This document shows positions 38,430-48,764 of a stretch of DNA of 64,000 nt, in pieces (positions within the stretch are counted from its first letter, which is position 1; the number at the start of each line of letters is the position of its first letter). The DNA is from Nymphaea colorata (Eukaryota > Streptophyta > Magnoliopsida > Nymphaeales > Nymphaeaceae). The DNA is taken from positions 14,052,854 to 14,116,853 of the forward strand of contig NC_045147.1 of the NCBI RefSeq assembly GCF_008831285.2, read 5' to 3'. The notes under the pieces are model-generated. The model was not told the DNA's origin. It did no database searches and saw only the letters and a list, made by a program, of their open reading frames with translations. The translations under genes were made by a program, and so were the position numbers.

Positions 38430-39070
38430 CGTACACGATATATGTGGCAATGCTCCTAATTCATGAAGGTATCTAAGTTGGGATTTAAGATGTCAAAAGG
38501 TAAGCTAGAAGCGATACCAATGGCATATTTCAAGGGAAAGCAACTAACATTTCTTTACAATAGAAGGTTGTAACTTGTAAGTAACATATATTGCTTCATG
38601 GACATGATGTTGACAATGTCTGACATGAACTTGATCGTTTACGGAAGGGCTTTGTTATATCTAGTGCTGATATCAATTTTCTTGTCATGTTTGCACAAAT
38701 GTGCAGAGACTAGACAAATTATTGGTGTATCAGGCACCTTAGTCAAGGGTTTCTTCTTTATTTTTGGTATGTGTCTGAATGCGATATACTCCTAATTCAT
38801 CAAGGTATCTAAGTTGGGATTTAAGATGTCAAAAGGTAAGCTAGAAGCCATACCAATGGCATATTTCAAGAGAAAGCAACTCACACGATAGAAGGTTGTA
38901 AGAAACATATATTGCTTCATGGACATGATCTTGACAATGTCTGACTTGAACTTGTTCGTTTATGGAAGGGCTTTATTATATCTAGTGCTGATGTCAATCT
39001 GCTTGTCATGTTTGCACAAATGTGCAGATACTATACAAGTTGTTGGTGTATCAGGCACCTTAGTCAAGGC
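38430..39070. repeat. 336-bp tandem duplication
   Basis: A segment beginning near TATACTCCTAATTCAT and including AAGGTATCTAAGTTGGGATT starts at 38,466 and again at 38,802, a spacing of 336 bases. The second copy runs to about 39,070. A third partial match to its edge (GATATACTCCTAAT) lies near 38,246. Each copy contains a small open frame (38,598-38,795 and 38,919-39,215) with no recognisable domain. Confidence 0.85.
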
Positions 39071-40084
39071 TTCACATTTAGTTACTCAGATGTATCCTGT
39101 TCGGTTGCCTATCATAATCAGCATGATCAGTCAAGTGAAATCGGGTGCTATGTTAGGCACAAAGATAAAAGAGACTCCACCATGTCTTTACATGGCAAAG
39201 AATGGTTCCTTGTGAAGTCAATCCATGATGGAAGAGTGTTGTTAGATATTCTATTTCTGTATGAGCCTCTAGGAATTCCATGGATGTTTTATGGCTGCCA
39301 ATCGAATGACCTGCCTGTATTGTTTGGACTGGCATCTGCAACATGTGGTCCAATTGCGTTTAGCAAATTTTTGAAAAATGGTCCAACTTAACATTGATAA
39401 TGATAAGTACGTGGAAACAAATGATACTTTTTGACTGATTGAAGGTCATCCATTTCGTATTTGAGTTCTCCTGTTTTGTTTCTCCTGTTGTTTCACATTT
39501 ATTAACATCTCTTGTTGTTTTTCATAGTTCTATGCATGCCAGATCTGCATCACCATCTTATCAAGTAACTCTTTTATGTCTGTTGACTTGGGGGAGTTGA
39601 TAGTTGCTATTTCCTTTTAGATTTCTTGGACTCTGATATTTGTGAATATGGAATCAACATCCTTGTTGAGGGATTTAACCATGCCATGGCATAAAATAGA
39701 TTAGCCTACACTTAACTGTCTGTTTTCCCACTACATAGAATAACCACTTCTGCTAAATGTATAGTCACCAGTTTATTTGCATATTGTTGTGGCACATCCA
39801 GTTCCAGTACATACTCTTGTGACCTGGGTTGTGTTTACTATTAACTGATTACTTGGATCCTATGACCCAAACTGCACTATCTATGATTGGACAGGTAGAA
39901 TATGCGGAGAGCAAACATGCATAGCAGTTCTCGGTTTATCTTATAATGCTTTTAGTCATATGTCATTTTCCTTTTTCTTTTCTCCAGATATTGTTTGATT
40001 TAGCAGTATATGGTGCTTTAGTTCGTCTACCATAGAGGTGGTCATTTCTCAGAGGCTTCCATCTTTTTGCGCATAATAAGATCA
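39071..40084. other. Region upstream of the C78 peptidase coding exons
   Basis: A 127-codon frame (39,008-39,391) includes GKEWFLVKSIHDGRVLLDIL but matches nothing I recognise, and I do not call it a gene. A good 3' splice-site sequence (TTTTCTTTTCTCCAG, ending 39,987) could open the exon that carries the start codon, making 39,988-40,084 5' UTR (inference). Confidence 0.4.
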
Positions 40085-41323
40085 ATGTGTGCATCCTGTC
40101 CTGTCTGCAACCTAAGCTTCCCCTTGCCTGAACTGGAAAGGTACATTGCTTTTCTTATATACTTTAGTCTTTTTAATTTCTTCTTAATTTATCTATTTCC
40201 TTAATAAACTGCGGGATTACCTCATGCCTTTGTATTTTGTTTCAAATGTTCTTTGGTTGTTGATAACATTTACAGGCATGTCAATGATCATTTTGAGGAC
40301 AATGAAATCTCAATGGATTCGGAGCTGGCATGGGCAATTGAATTGGCCCCATCGAGTCCTTTGTCAAAGGTAAGTGCTTGAGCTGGCATTTCTTCATCTT
40401 TGACACTGTTGCATATGTTATCTTAACTGGTATGATAACTTGTTTACAATCACAAATATGTCAGATGATGGAACTTCCTGATGCTTGGAAAATTTTCGTC
40501 TTTGCTTCTTTTATTGCATGACATACTACATATTTATACATAGATGAGCATATTTATCATCTGACATTGACACATAGTTTAGTTTCTTGCAAACTTACGG
40601 GACAACAGAGTATAGGAAAGAAACTGCCATTCAGTTATCTCATATTATTTATTACTATTTATCCATTTACTTCTTGGTGTATGCCAGATGCTACTCCATT
40701 GACCACTTTTACATTGACTTTTGCTATAAAAGAAATATTGTGAGTCTGCATCTCTATAAATCTTGCTCTTCCCTTCCTTCTGGATATGTTGGGTAAGAAA
40801 TCACTTCAGTCAACTGATGAAGCATTTGTGTATTCACATTTCACATTCCATCCATTTTTCCTACTTTTTTTCTGTTTTAATGAGTATGTGATTCCAATTA
40901 TGGGATGATACCTATGCAGTTAAAAGCACACTTAAGCACCCACCTAGGCTTACCTAGGCCATGGGGCCACCTTTCTTACTAGGCTATAATACCTAGTCAC
41001 TAACTTAAAAAGTTTGCTCCTTTTCTTTTTCTTCTTCTACATCTTCCTTTCTTTGTTCTTCCTTTTCTCCTTTGTTATTCTAATCTTTTTTCTTCCTTTC
41101 TTTCTTTCTTTGTTTATTGTTCTTTAGTGCCTACTCCTTTTTGAAGGTTCACTTTCTAGGCCTTCATAGAGCTTGTGGCTACATAGAATAATATCAATTT
41201 CTAAGTCGCATGGATACGGCAGATTGGCCCCTGTACTCATCATGGTACATTTTGAATGTGCCTGGGTCTGACCTGATCCAAAATGCATTTAAACCCTTTT
41301 TCTTCTTAACAAAAGCATGAAGT

Positions 41324-41366
<43 letters not shown>

Positions 41367-41432
41367 CTGATCCAAACCACATAGATTAAACCCTTTTTCT
41401 TTTTAACAAAACACATGAATTTTAGTGGAGTT

Positions 41433-41523
<91 letters not shown>

Positions 41524-43360
41524 ATATAGGCATATTGCCATACCCATGTTTCTGAACTTTCCTTACCTGGACCTGCATCATCTTACTAGTACCCGAGCCC
41601 ACGCCTGTACCCATGTGATTTAGATTAATTTGCACTTTTTATAACAGCATTCATAAACCGCTTTATATTATGTGCTCATAGACTTTACCGCCCTCCTCAT
41701 TTAGAAATAAAGAAATGAATGAAATTAAAGTTGAGGGTTTCTCAACTTCACAAGGATCAAGCTGGAAGCCTTTCATTTCAATGTAATGGATTTCCTGTAG
41801 ACCGGACTTCTGCTCTAGCTTCTGTTTTAAAAAATAGGATTTGCCAGTATCTGTGAACACTTTTTATCTTGCACTGATCTTCCTCATCTTAATTGTTGGA
41901 TGTTCTCACATTTTGTTTCTTCCATCTTCTTGTTTTATTTGTCATTTAATTTCTTAACCCAGATTCATTTGTTTCTCCAGCAGGGTGAATTAAGCCTGGA
42001 TGAAGGATTTTCAGGGAGATGGCTGCCATGTGCTGAGAACATGTCGGAAGGGCAGACTAGTAAGCAGAGTGAAGAAAAAGTTAAACATCTAGTTAGTTTA
42101 CAATTAAGGAGTAAATTCTACCATGTTGAAGATGGTTTAGTGACCTTATTAAGAAACTGCCTGGAGTCAGATACCAAAAATCTATGCAGCATAATTTCTA
42201 GACATGTTGACCACTTTCAGAGTACCAAATCAGAGGATTCAGGTTGGGGTTGTGGGTGGCGCAATATTCAGATGATGAGCTCACACTTAATAACTGAGAG
42301 GAAGGATGCTAGAGAAGTTCTATTTGGTGGCTTAGGATTTGTTCCTGATATTGCTTCACTTCAACGATGGCTTGAAATTGCTTGGGAAAGAGGCTTTGAC
42401 ACCGTTGGTGCAAGGTCATTCCAGAACAGAATATATGGATCAAGCAAATGGATTGGAACGACTGAATGTGCTGCCCTTTTTCGTTCTTTTGGCCTCCGGG
42501 CAACGATAGTTGATTTTGAATGTGAGAAAGTCAATGGTTGTGGCAAGAAAAGATTTATGAAGCAGGTTCATGGACCAATGGACAAGTTTGTCACAAAATT
42601 TCACAAGACTACATCTCAAACAAATGGAAGCGAATACGCAGGTGCTGAACATTCTGAATCTCACATTCGTCCTCCATATTGTTTCCAAGAGAAAGATTCA
42701 ATATCTGACACTTGCGAAAGCTATAATAGTACTGGTGACCATCATGCCCTTGTTGACTGGGTTTGGAATTATTTTGCTAGCGAGAATTATTGCAGCTCAG
42801 GCGGTGTTTCTGTGAGTAAGAAGACGTAAGTTATTCTGAAAATTTATCTCATTCCAATATAGTTGTGGTTACACACACCTGCAACATAAGCAAAAAGTAT
42901 TTTGCTTATACGATCTCTGGCATGATACACGTTCCATTTAGACATAATCATGGAAATATTTTCTGACCGTTATCACACTGAAGTTGTGAGCAGGCCTTTG
43001 TATTTCCAGCACGATGGACACTCCAGGACTATCATAGGGATTCAAATTCATAAAAGTGTGGAAAAGATGTCAAGAGAATACAGCTTGCTGGTTTTAGACC
43101 CTTCTCAGGTTCAAATCTTGTTTATCTCTCTGTACTTAATTTCAGAATTCATGAATGTATGTAGGTCTTCTTTAGTGTTAGACCCTTCTTCGGTTAAGAT
43201 CTTATAAAGCTTTCTGTACTTGATGGCATTATTTCAGAAATATACAGGGTTCATATAGTCCTTGGACTGAATAAGAGGATTATGTGGAATGATTATGAAA
43301 CGTCTAACAGACTTGATTTATAGATTACGAAGTGCCACATTTAAAGTTACTTTTTCCACA

Positions 43361-43397
<37 letters not shown>

Positions 43398-44134
43398 TTT
43401 TCCATCTTTTGCCTGTTATATAATCTTCTTGTCAACTTATGAACATATTCAGATTCTTCTGTGATAAACAGAGAGTTTTTTAACGGAGTCCTTCATCGAG
43501 TCTCATGTTGCTCTGCTATTGTGTCCCATCTCTAGGGTTTTGAATCTTTAACTTCCTTAAAAGGACTATCTCTTGCTTCTTCACTTGGCAAAGGGCATAA
43601 AAATTAAGAAGTTCCAAGAAGTCTTTAGAACTTCGAGTTCTTCTAAGAAGCTCAACCAAAGAACTACCTTATCTTAATCAAAGGATATTTTAGTTGACCT
43701 CACTATGGCCATCCTAGTTGCAGAAGAAGTAAAAATGGGAAATACAGGATCTAGCGTTTTTCCTTTATTGAAGTCCAATATTAAGCACTTCTTAGCAAAT
43801 GGAACAACTTATTCCTGGCAATGATGCTCTCTGCTAATTGACAACCTGATTTTTGTCCATAGCGAACTGTTGATTTGGAAAGTTCACTGAAAAGAAATGT
43901 TGGATGGCAGAGGTTGCTGAAGAGGGGAGTGCATACACTAAAGAAGCCACAATATCAGGTTATTCTCCATTCTTGTTATTTAGTTACTGATTGCTTCATT
44001 ATTTTGGTGCATGCTAGACTTCTCATAGTTGATAATGTTCCCTTTTGTAGTTATGCTATGTGGATCCGGGAATTGCATTTGGGAAGGAATTGGAGCAGCT
44101 TAAGACAATCGACAGCATTCTAGTTGAAATCTGA
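40085..44134 (+). CDS. ZUFSP-type (peptidase C78) zinc-finger ubiquitin peptidase
   Basis: Six coding exons: 40,085-40,140, 40,276-40,369, 41,984-42,825, 42,994-43,108, 43,863-43,958 and 44,051-44,134. All have GT-AG borders and consistent phase, giving 428 residues. The N-terminal C2H2 finger is C5-x2-C8-x11-H20-x3-H24. The peptidase domain has [13 protein letters not shown] with nucleophile Cys140, [11 protein letters not shown] with His340, and LVLDPS with Asp366. This is the papain-like triad of the UFSP/ZUFSP family, and the 25-residue gap after the His fits ZUP1-like enzymes. Family knowledge: ZUP1/ZUFSP cleaves Lys63-linked ubiquitin chains, while UFSPs cleave UFM1. The finger plus its length fits the ZUFSP branch. 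The start at 40,085 was chosen because an in-frame stop lies at 40,019 and no earlier ATG exists. A competing donor at 42,812 is rejected because it would break the frame before TPLYFQH. Intron 2 is full of AT repeats. Confidence 0.9.
41321..41368. repeat. (TA)n(GA)n microsatellite in intron 2 of the C78 peptidase gene
   Basis: A TA run followed by a GA run. A degenerate duplication of the flank (CTGATCCAAA...AAACCCTTTTTCTT) starts near 41,274 and again near 41,367. Confidence 0.85.
41437..41516. repeat. (AT)n microsatellite, about 80 bases, in intron 2
   Basis: A long uninterrupted AT tract inside the second intron of the C78 peptidase gene, about 470 bases upstream of exon 3. Confidence 0.95.
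43363..43396. repeat. (TA)n microsatellite in intron 4 of the C78 peptidase gene
   Basis: A TA dinucleotide tract between exons 4 and 5. Confidence 0.9.
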
Positions 44135-46191
44135 TGGCTTGAATATGTACATCTTAAATGTATATGTCTCACTTTTTGCAGTTTATGTTCTACTGTAAGT
44201 CGTTTACCATGTGATTAGGGATTCAAGAAAGTAATTATAGTTTCTTCAATGGCCACAGGTGTGATTGTTTTGTTTTCTGTCAAGTTTGCATGTGCTGTAA
44301 ATGTGTGCATGCTATTGTCGGTTTCTCTTCTTGTACTTCATAGCTAATTGCATGTGGATGTATGCATCTCACAGCCTGTAGGTCCTGTCGGCAATATGAG
44401 CTGGGTATGTGCCACTTTCGAGTCTGTTGGCCTATGTGCATAATGGATGGAACTGTTCAGTGTTTGTTGTATTCAGAGTGAAGAGTTTATAGATCAGTCC
44501 CCCTATGGGCACAGTTGTTGCCCACTCTTAGTTTCCTCTGTTTCGGGATGTCTAAGATGCCAACCTTCTAATGGGATACAGAACCTCTTGATATTTGAGT
44601 TATGGTGCTTTTGTCAATTATGTAGTTGCCAGTTGAAAGAGCAGCTTGCCTTCACAAATATCTGACATCCTTGGAACTTACCATGTTGTAATCGATTGGT
44701 CATTGATTCTGAAAGAGGAGAAACTGAAGTTCATTAATGAGACGAGTCAGGAATATCGGATTTGGGATAACGGTCAGTCTGATTCTTGAACTTGAACAAT
44801 AATGAAATGAATCTCCATCGGAGCATGACAGATGAAACCGATACATTTGTGGGAATTCCTTCTATTGAACAGAGTTTTGTAAAAAGGCTTCTACATGCAA
44901 AAGGGAAGAAACTATGAGCGGACAAGGTCTACACTGATAACACATCTGAAGGGGACATTTTAATCGGTTCAAAAATCAAGAAGCAAAATTTGGAATACAT
45001 TCAACAGCTTATGAAAAAACCGTGCTACTGCTTCTCTATGTCGATACATACGAGTGTTTTACTCTAGTAGACAAATCTGGTTGGATCCATTTGTTCTTAT
45101 TGGATGTCCTAGAGCTGCGCCTGCATGAGCATCTCGCATGTCACTTTTAAGAAAACTATATTATGGTAGGTCGAAAATGTTCTTTCCTAAAATGGGCGAA
45201 CTTGGGGCAAGCAGATCCATTCTGGCATGTATTAATAAAGATGCACAAATTGGACTCTTAGACCTTCTTCAGCTTGAAGATCTTAGATCTAATCCCTCCA
45301 TTTAACTCAACAAGACACTTGTTGGCATGCGTTGGAAAAAGCATTGATCCAAGAAAACTCTGATTATTTGATTTTCTTATGAATACTGTCATCCTTATCT
45401 GGTAAAAGTAGGCTCCTTCAAAGGAGAAGTTCTTGTATGAGAAAGAACCTGGTAAATGAACTAGGATCCATGCTTTATTTCTGTTAGAGCATGACTCGAT
45501 TTTATGGCGAGTCAAGTCAAGTTCAAGCACACAAGAAACTGCGCTAAAGCACATTACTGCAAGACGATAGTAAATTTTTGGCTGTAAGCTTCTTGGTGAA
45601 GCTCAAACAAACTTATGTAGGTGAGACTTGACAGATTTATGAATTATGAAATAGGATCAAACTAGATTAGGAGTATAATTATAAAAAAGATTTGGGCATT
45701 GATCTAGCTATTGTAACATGTTACTAATTGTGTTGTTTCACCCATTGAGTCTACATTTGGTTCACATATGATCAAATACAAACTCTAAATTTAACCACTA
45801 TTCTGAATTCTATTTGTTTGATGAATCTTTCTCTGTGGTTTCTTTCAGATCCTCTTGTCTTTCTTTGTGGTTTCTTTCAGATCCTCTTGTCTTTCTTTGT
45901 GGATGTTTCCTACTACGGGAGTGATGAAGCCTGGCTAGGCCTGGGCGTCGGGGCTGGGCCGCCGCCGGGTACTCGGCCCGGTCGGGCCCGAGCCGGGAAA
46001 AACCTGGCCCGGGCCCGATAAGCCGGCCCATGTCAGCCTGGCCCGACCGGATTCGGTCCATTAAGGATTAAAAGGGCGGGCCCGAATGAAAACTAACCTG
46101 GGCCGGTTCGATTCGACCCATTAAGGATTAAAAGGGCGGGTTCGAATGAAAGTTTTCATTTTAACAGCATAAAGAAGTTTTTCTTCTTTCA
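44135..46191. other. Intergenic region with degenerate repeats
   Basis: The 3' flank of the C78 peptidase gene, then unassigned DNA. 45,838-45,905 has a short tandem repeat of CAGATCCTCTTGTCTTTC units. 45,930-46,060 is very GC-rich (GGCCCGGGCCCG type), and a similar block lies at 48,340-48,550. CATTAAGGATTAAAAGGGCG occurs at 46,059 and 46,119. A plus-strand stretch near 45,025 reads LLLYVDTYEC, which faintly recalls a Copia reverse-transcriptase motif, but the surroundings do not support it. Confidence 0.4.
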
Positions 46192-46544
46192 GGACCCGTT
46201 TGATGCACTGGAAGAATTTAACGTGATAAATTTAACTCTGTTTGATGTACATGGAAAATTTAAAGTGGTAAGTTTAACCCTGGTTTGATGATGGTAGAAA
46301 AATAGAGAGAATTTTTTCAGAAGTGTTAATAGTCTTTTTTTGTTTTCCTCCTCAATTTGACGTAAGAAGAAAATGGAAGATGATCTTCCAAAAACAACAA
46401 AATATTGAGGGTATTCCCTACCATCGAGACTACAAAGATCAGCACTCGTCCGGAGGTTCCCCAATCTCTCTATAGTGACCCTGCCATGGAAATTGCTTCT
46501 GTATTGATGGATTTCCCTTTGATGCAAAGCTTTATATATTCTCA

Positions 46545-46696
46545 AGCCTAACCGGTAAGCCTGAAAAGCTAATTCTATACAGGTACTTCAAATACTTAAC
46601 CAGAAAAGTATTCACAAGGAAGCCTAACCGGTAAGCCTGAAAAGCTAATTCTATACAGGTACTTCAAATACTTAACCAGAAAAGTATTAACAAGGA
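46545..46696. repeat. 76-bp tandem duplication
   Basis: AGCCTAACCGGTAAGCC starts at 46,545 and 46,621, and the two 76-base copies are almost identical. Confidence 0.9.
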
Positions 46697-46837
46697 TTCA
46701 ACAAAAATCTATTTGATACATTTCAAAATTACAGTCATCTGTTATCTTACAACATTGAGAGAAAAAAACGCATAAGATGCTTTACAAGTAACAAAACATG
46801 GACATACATGAACAAAACCTTAAAAATCTTCAGATTA

Positions 46838-47570
46838 CTAGTAACCCCTTGGACTTCGACTAGAAGTCATGCCAACAGGGCTCCTAACATCAGCAGCACG
46901 CTCAGGTGAAGCACTTTGCTCCTGTCCAACTGAAGGCAGCATCCGAACACCACTGGTCAAAGACCCAGCAGGACTCAGGATAGGACTACCAGCTCGATTT
47001 AAAGCTTCAATCTCTAAAGCCTCTGCTTCCTCCTTCAGCAACGATAGCTGTTTCATGGTGTGCATTAGTCAACATATATGCCCTCCGAAAACAATCAACC
47101 AAAATTGCAAACTCACCCTAACATCATTCTCCTTCAACTGGTGCTGTAGTGAAACAATAGCAGGACTCAAACTGCAAGAGTTCAAGGTCACGTTTAACTA
47201 AAGGCAGTCATTAGGAGATAGCTGCAAAACTAAAGAAAGCACCAGACCAACCAGTACTCCATCAATTTGCATAAGGAGACATGGTAGGTACTGCTTGATT
47301 ATATGCCGTCTTTTCTTCCTCAAACAACATGGTTAGCATATCAATGAATGATGTCAAAGGAGAATCAAGCTTCAGAAGTGAAGAGCTTGGAACAACTTGA
47401 AGAGAAACTTCTTTCCTCGTGTACTCAGCACCACTGGCGTTGGAGACAGTACTTGCTTAGAAAGCACTTGAACAAAATTTCCAGATTCTTTGTTTGTATA
47501 TTCTGAAGGTACATCCTTTCAGAAAGAGGATGCAGATTCTATAATAGAAGCTACAAAGCCATTGGATAGG
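46838..47570 (-). pseudogene. C-terminal exons of an unrecognised Ser/Pro-rich protein, probably broken
   Basis: Three minus-strand pieces look coding. 47,047-46,838 starts LSLLKEEAEALEIEALNRAG and ends SRSPRGY at a stop, after a 3' splice site. 47,174 to about 47,115 reads LSPAIVSLQHQLKENDVR and is followed by a donor, in phase with the next piece. About 47,500-47,285 reads KEVSLQVVPSSSLLKLDSPL and TSFIDMLTMLFEEEKTAYNQ, preceded in another frame by KESGNFVQVLSKQVLS. The frame change near 47,440 and an in-frame stop after SPYAN suggest decay or a truncated captured copy. The helical, acidic character suggests a coiled-coil structural protein. I cannot name the family. Confidence 0.45.
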
Positions 47571-47803
47571 ATTTTTTCTTTCTTTTCTTTCTGTTACATG
47601 CTCATATGCCATAAAAAGGTCTCGTAATGAAAACAGAGCTTATTTAGATCTGGGGAGAAAACTATTCGAGAAAATAAGAAATGTACGAGAGTACAATGAA
47701 CAGATATGTTGGCAAAGGCGACTGTGGCGTTGGCGAACCGGCGGAGGAGCGGCGACGGAAGAGAAACTGTCGTCGACTGCGGAGGGAGGAGGAGACTGGT
47801 GAA

Positions 47804-47975
47804 ACGAGGGGAAATGGCGTATAGTTGGGAAAAGGTCGAGCGGGTGAAATTTCACCCGCTCGTGAAAATTCACCCCGTTTGATACGAGGGGAAATGGCGT
47901 ATGGTTGGGAAAAGGTCGAGCGGGTGAAATTTCACCCGCTCGTTTTAGGAAAAACGGGTGAAAATTCACCCCGCT
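47804..47975. repeat. 80-bp tandem duplication with internal palindromes
   Basis: ACGAGGGGAAATGGCGTA starts at 47,804 and 47,884. Each copy contains the perfect palindrome GCGGGTGAAATTTCACCCGC (26 bases with its flanks), followed by related CACCCCG half-sites. It lies near the right end of the possible element 46,192-48,037. Confidence 0.85.
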
Positions 47976-48037
47976 GAGACGCCCGTACAGATTTTTCTCG
48001 AATTTCTCCTTTTACCCGCGCAATCAAACGGGCCGCC

Positions 48038-48660
48038 TTTCTCTTCTCTCTCCTCTCGTTCGTTCTCTCTTCTTCACGGGACAAGAAAACCAGATCGGCG
48101 ACAGGCTGGCGGCGACCATCGACCAGAGCTTGACGAAGATGCTTTCGTTGCAGGTGGGTTCAATGTTTTCTTTTTTGATATGTTGTCTTTTCCTTCTCTC
48201 TTCATCTGGCTCTATTCCGGCGAAACCAGACAGGCGATGGACCGGAGGACTCTCCCTATGTCGCTGTCTCCCTCTCTCCCCACTGGAGAGTCTGTAACAC
48301 TTTGCATAGAGGGTTTCAGAGAGCTCTGGTCATGATGGCGCTCATGAACGTTGGCCGGTCGGGCCGCTGCCGGAAGGGGAACGGCGGTGGGCGTCGGGCG
48401 TGAAGAGAGAGGGAGAGGAAAAGGAAAGTCCCACCCTCTGGTCCCGAGCCCCCGGCCCGATTCTTAATGTTTCATAATCGGGCCGGGCCAGGTAGGGGCC
48501 AGATTATGAAGCCCGGTACCCGACAGACCTCGGGCCCGGCCCGAAAAATTAAATCAGAGGGATCTTTCTTGTCCAGAAAGAAAGACGATTGTTAGAGTCG
48601 GAGTTAATTCTAATTTCTTTTGCTCCGCTTTTCGGACCGCTGAGCTAGAGGAAGAAAATG
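48038..48660. other. Upstream region of PBG1
   Basis: C/T-rich DNA, then a GC-rich block at 48,340-48,545 (GGGCCGGGCC, GGGCCCGGCC) resembling 45,930-46,060. A 125-codon frame (47,958-48,335) overlaps repeat-like DNA and shows no domain. The PBG1 core promoter should lie at about 48,550-48,660, but I see no clear TATA box. Confidence 0.35.
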
Positions 48661-48664
48661 GAGG

Positions 48665-48712
48665 TCTCTCTCCCTCTCCCTCTCCCTCTCCCTCTCCCTC
48701 TCCCTCTCCCCT
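48665..48712. repeat. (CTCCCT)n hexanucleotide repeat in the presumed PBG1 5' UTR
   Basis: About seven tandem TCTCCC units, ending about 50 bases before the PBG1 start codon. Pyrimidine-rich leaders are common in plant housekeeping genes. Confidence 0.9.
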
Positions 48713-48764
48713 TTTGTAGCCTTCTGTCCCTTTTCGTCTAAAATCTGCTGTTTTGTTTCAGAAC

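Larger units (their letters stand above)
46192..48037. mobile_element. Possible terminal-repeat element enclosing a gene-fragment cluster
   Basis: GGACCCGTTTGATG near 46,191 and the inverse ATCAAACGGGCC near 48,032 share an inverted CCCGTTTGAT core. Further direct copies of the core lie near 46,235 (CTGTTTGATG), 46,272 (TGGTTTGATG) and 47,875 (CCCGTTTGATAC). Between them lie the minus-strand gene fragments of 46,838-47,570. No clear target-site duplication or transposase was found, so the borders and the identity as one element are uncertain. Confidence 0.3.

Noticed and set aside
39008-39391. 127-codon open frame upstream of the C78 peptidase gene
   Set aside because: It begins inside a tandem duplication and matches no family I know. 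It has no convincing promoter or splice partner, and several other overlapping frames exist in the same place.
42812-42817. GTGAGT as the exon 3 donor of the C78 peptidase gene
   Set aside because: It is 14 bases before the GTAAGT at 42,826 and would break the frame into the conserved TPLYFQH exon.
45000-45600. Possible decayed Copia reverse transcriptase (LLLYVDTYEC)
   Set aside because: Only one motif-like string was seen. The flanking frames do not give other reverse-transcriptase or RNase H motifs.
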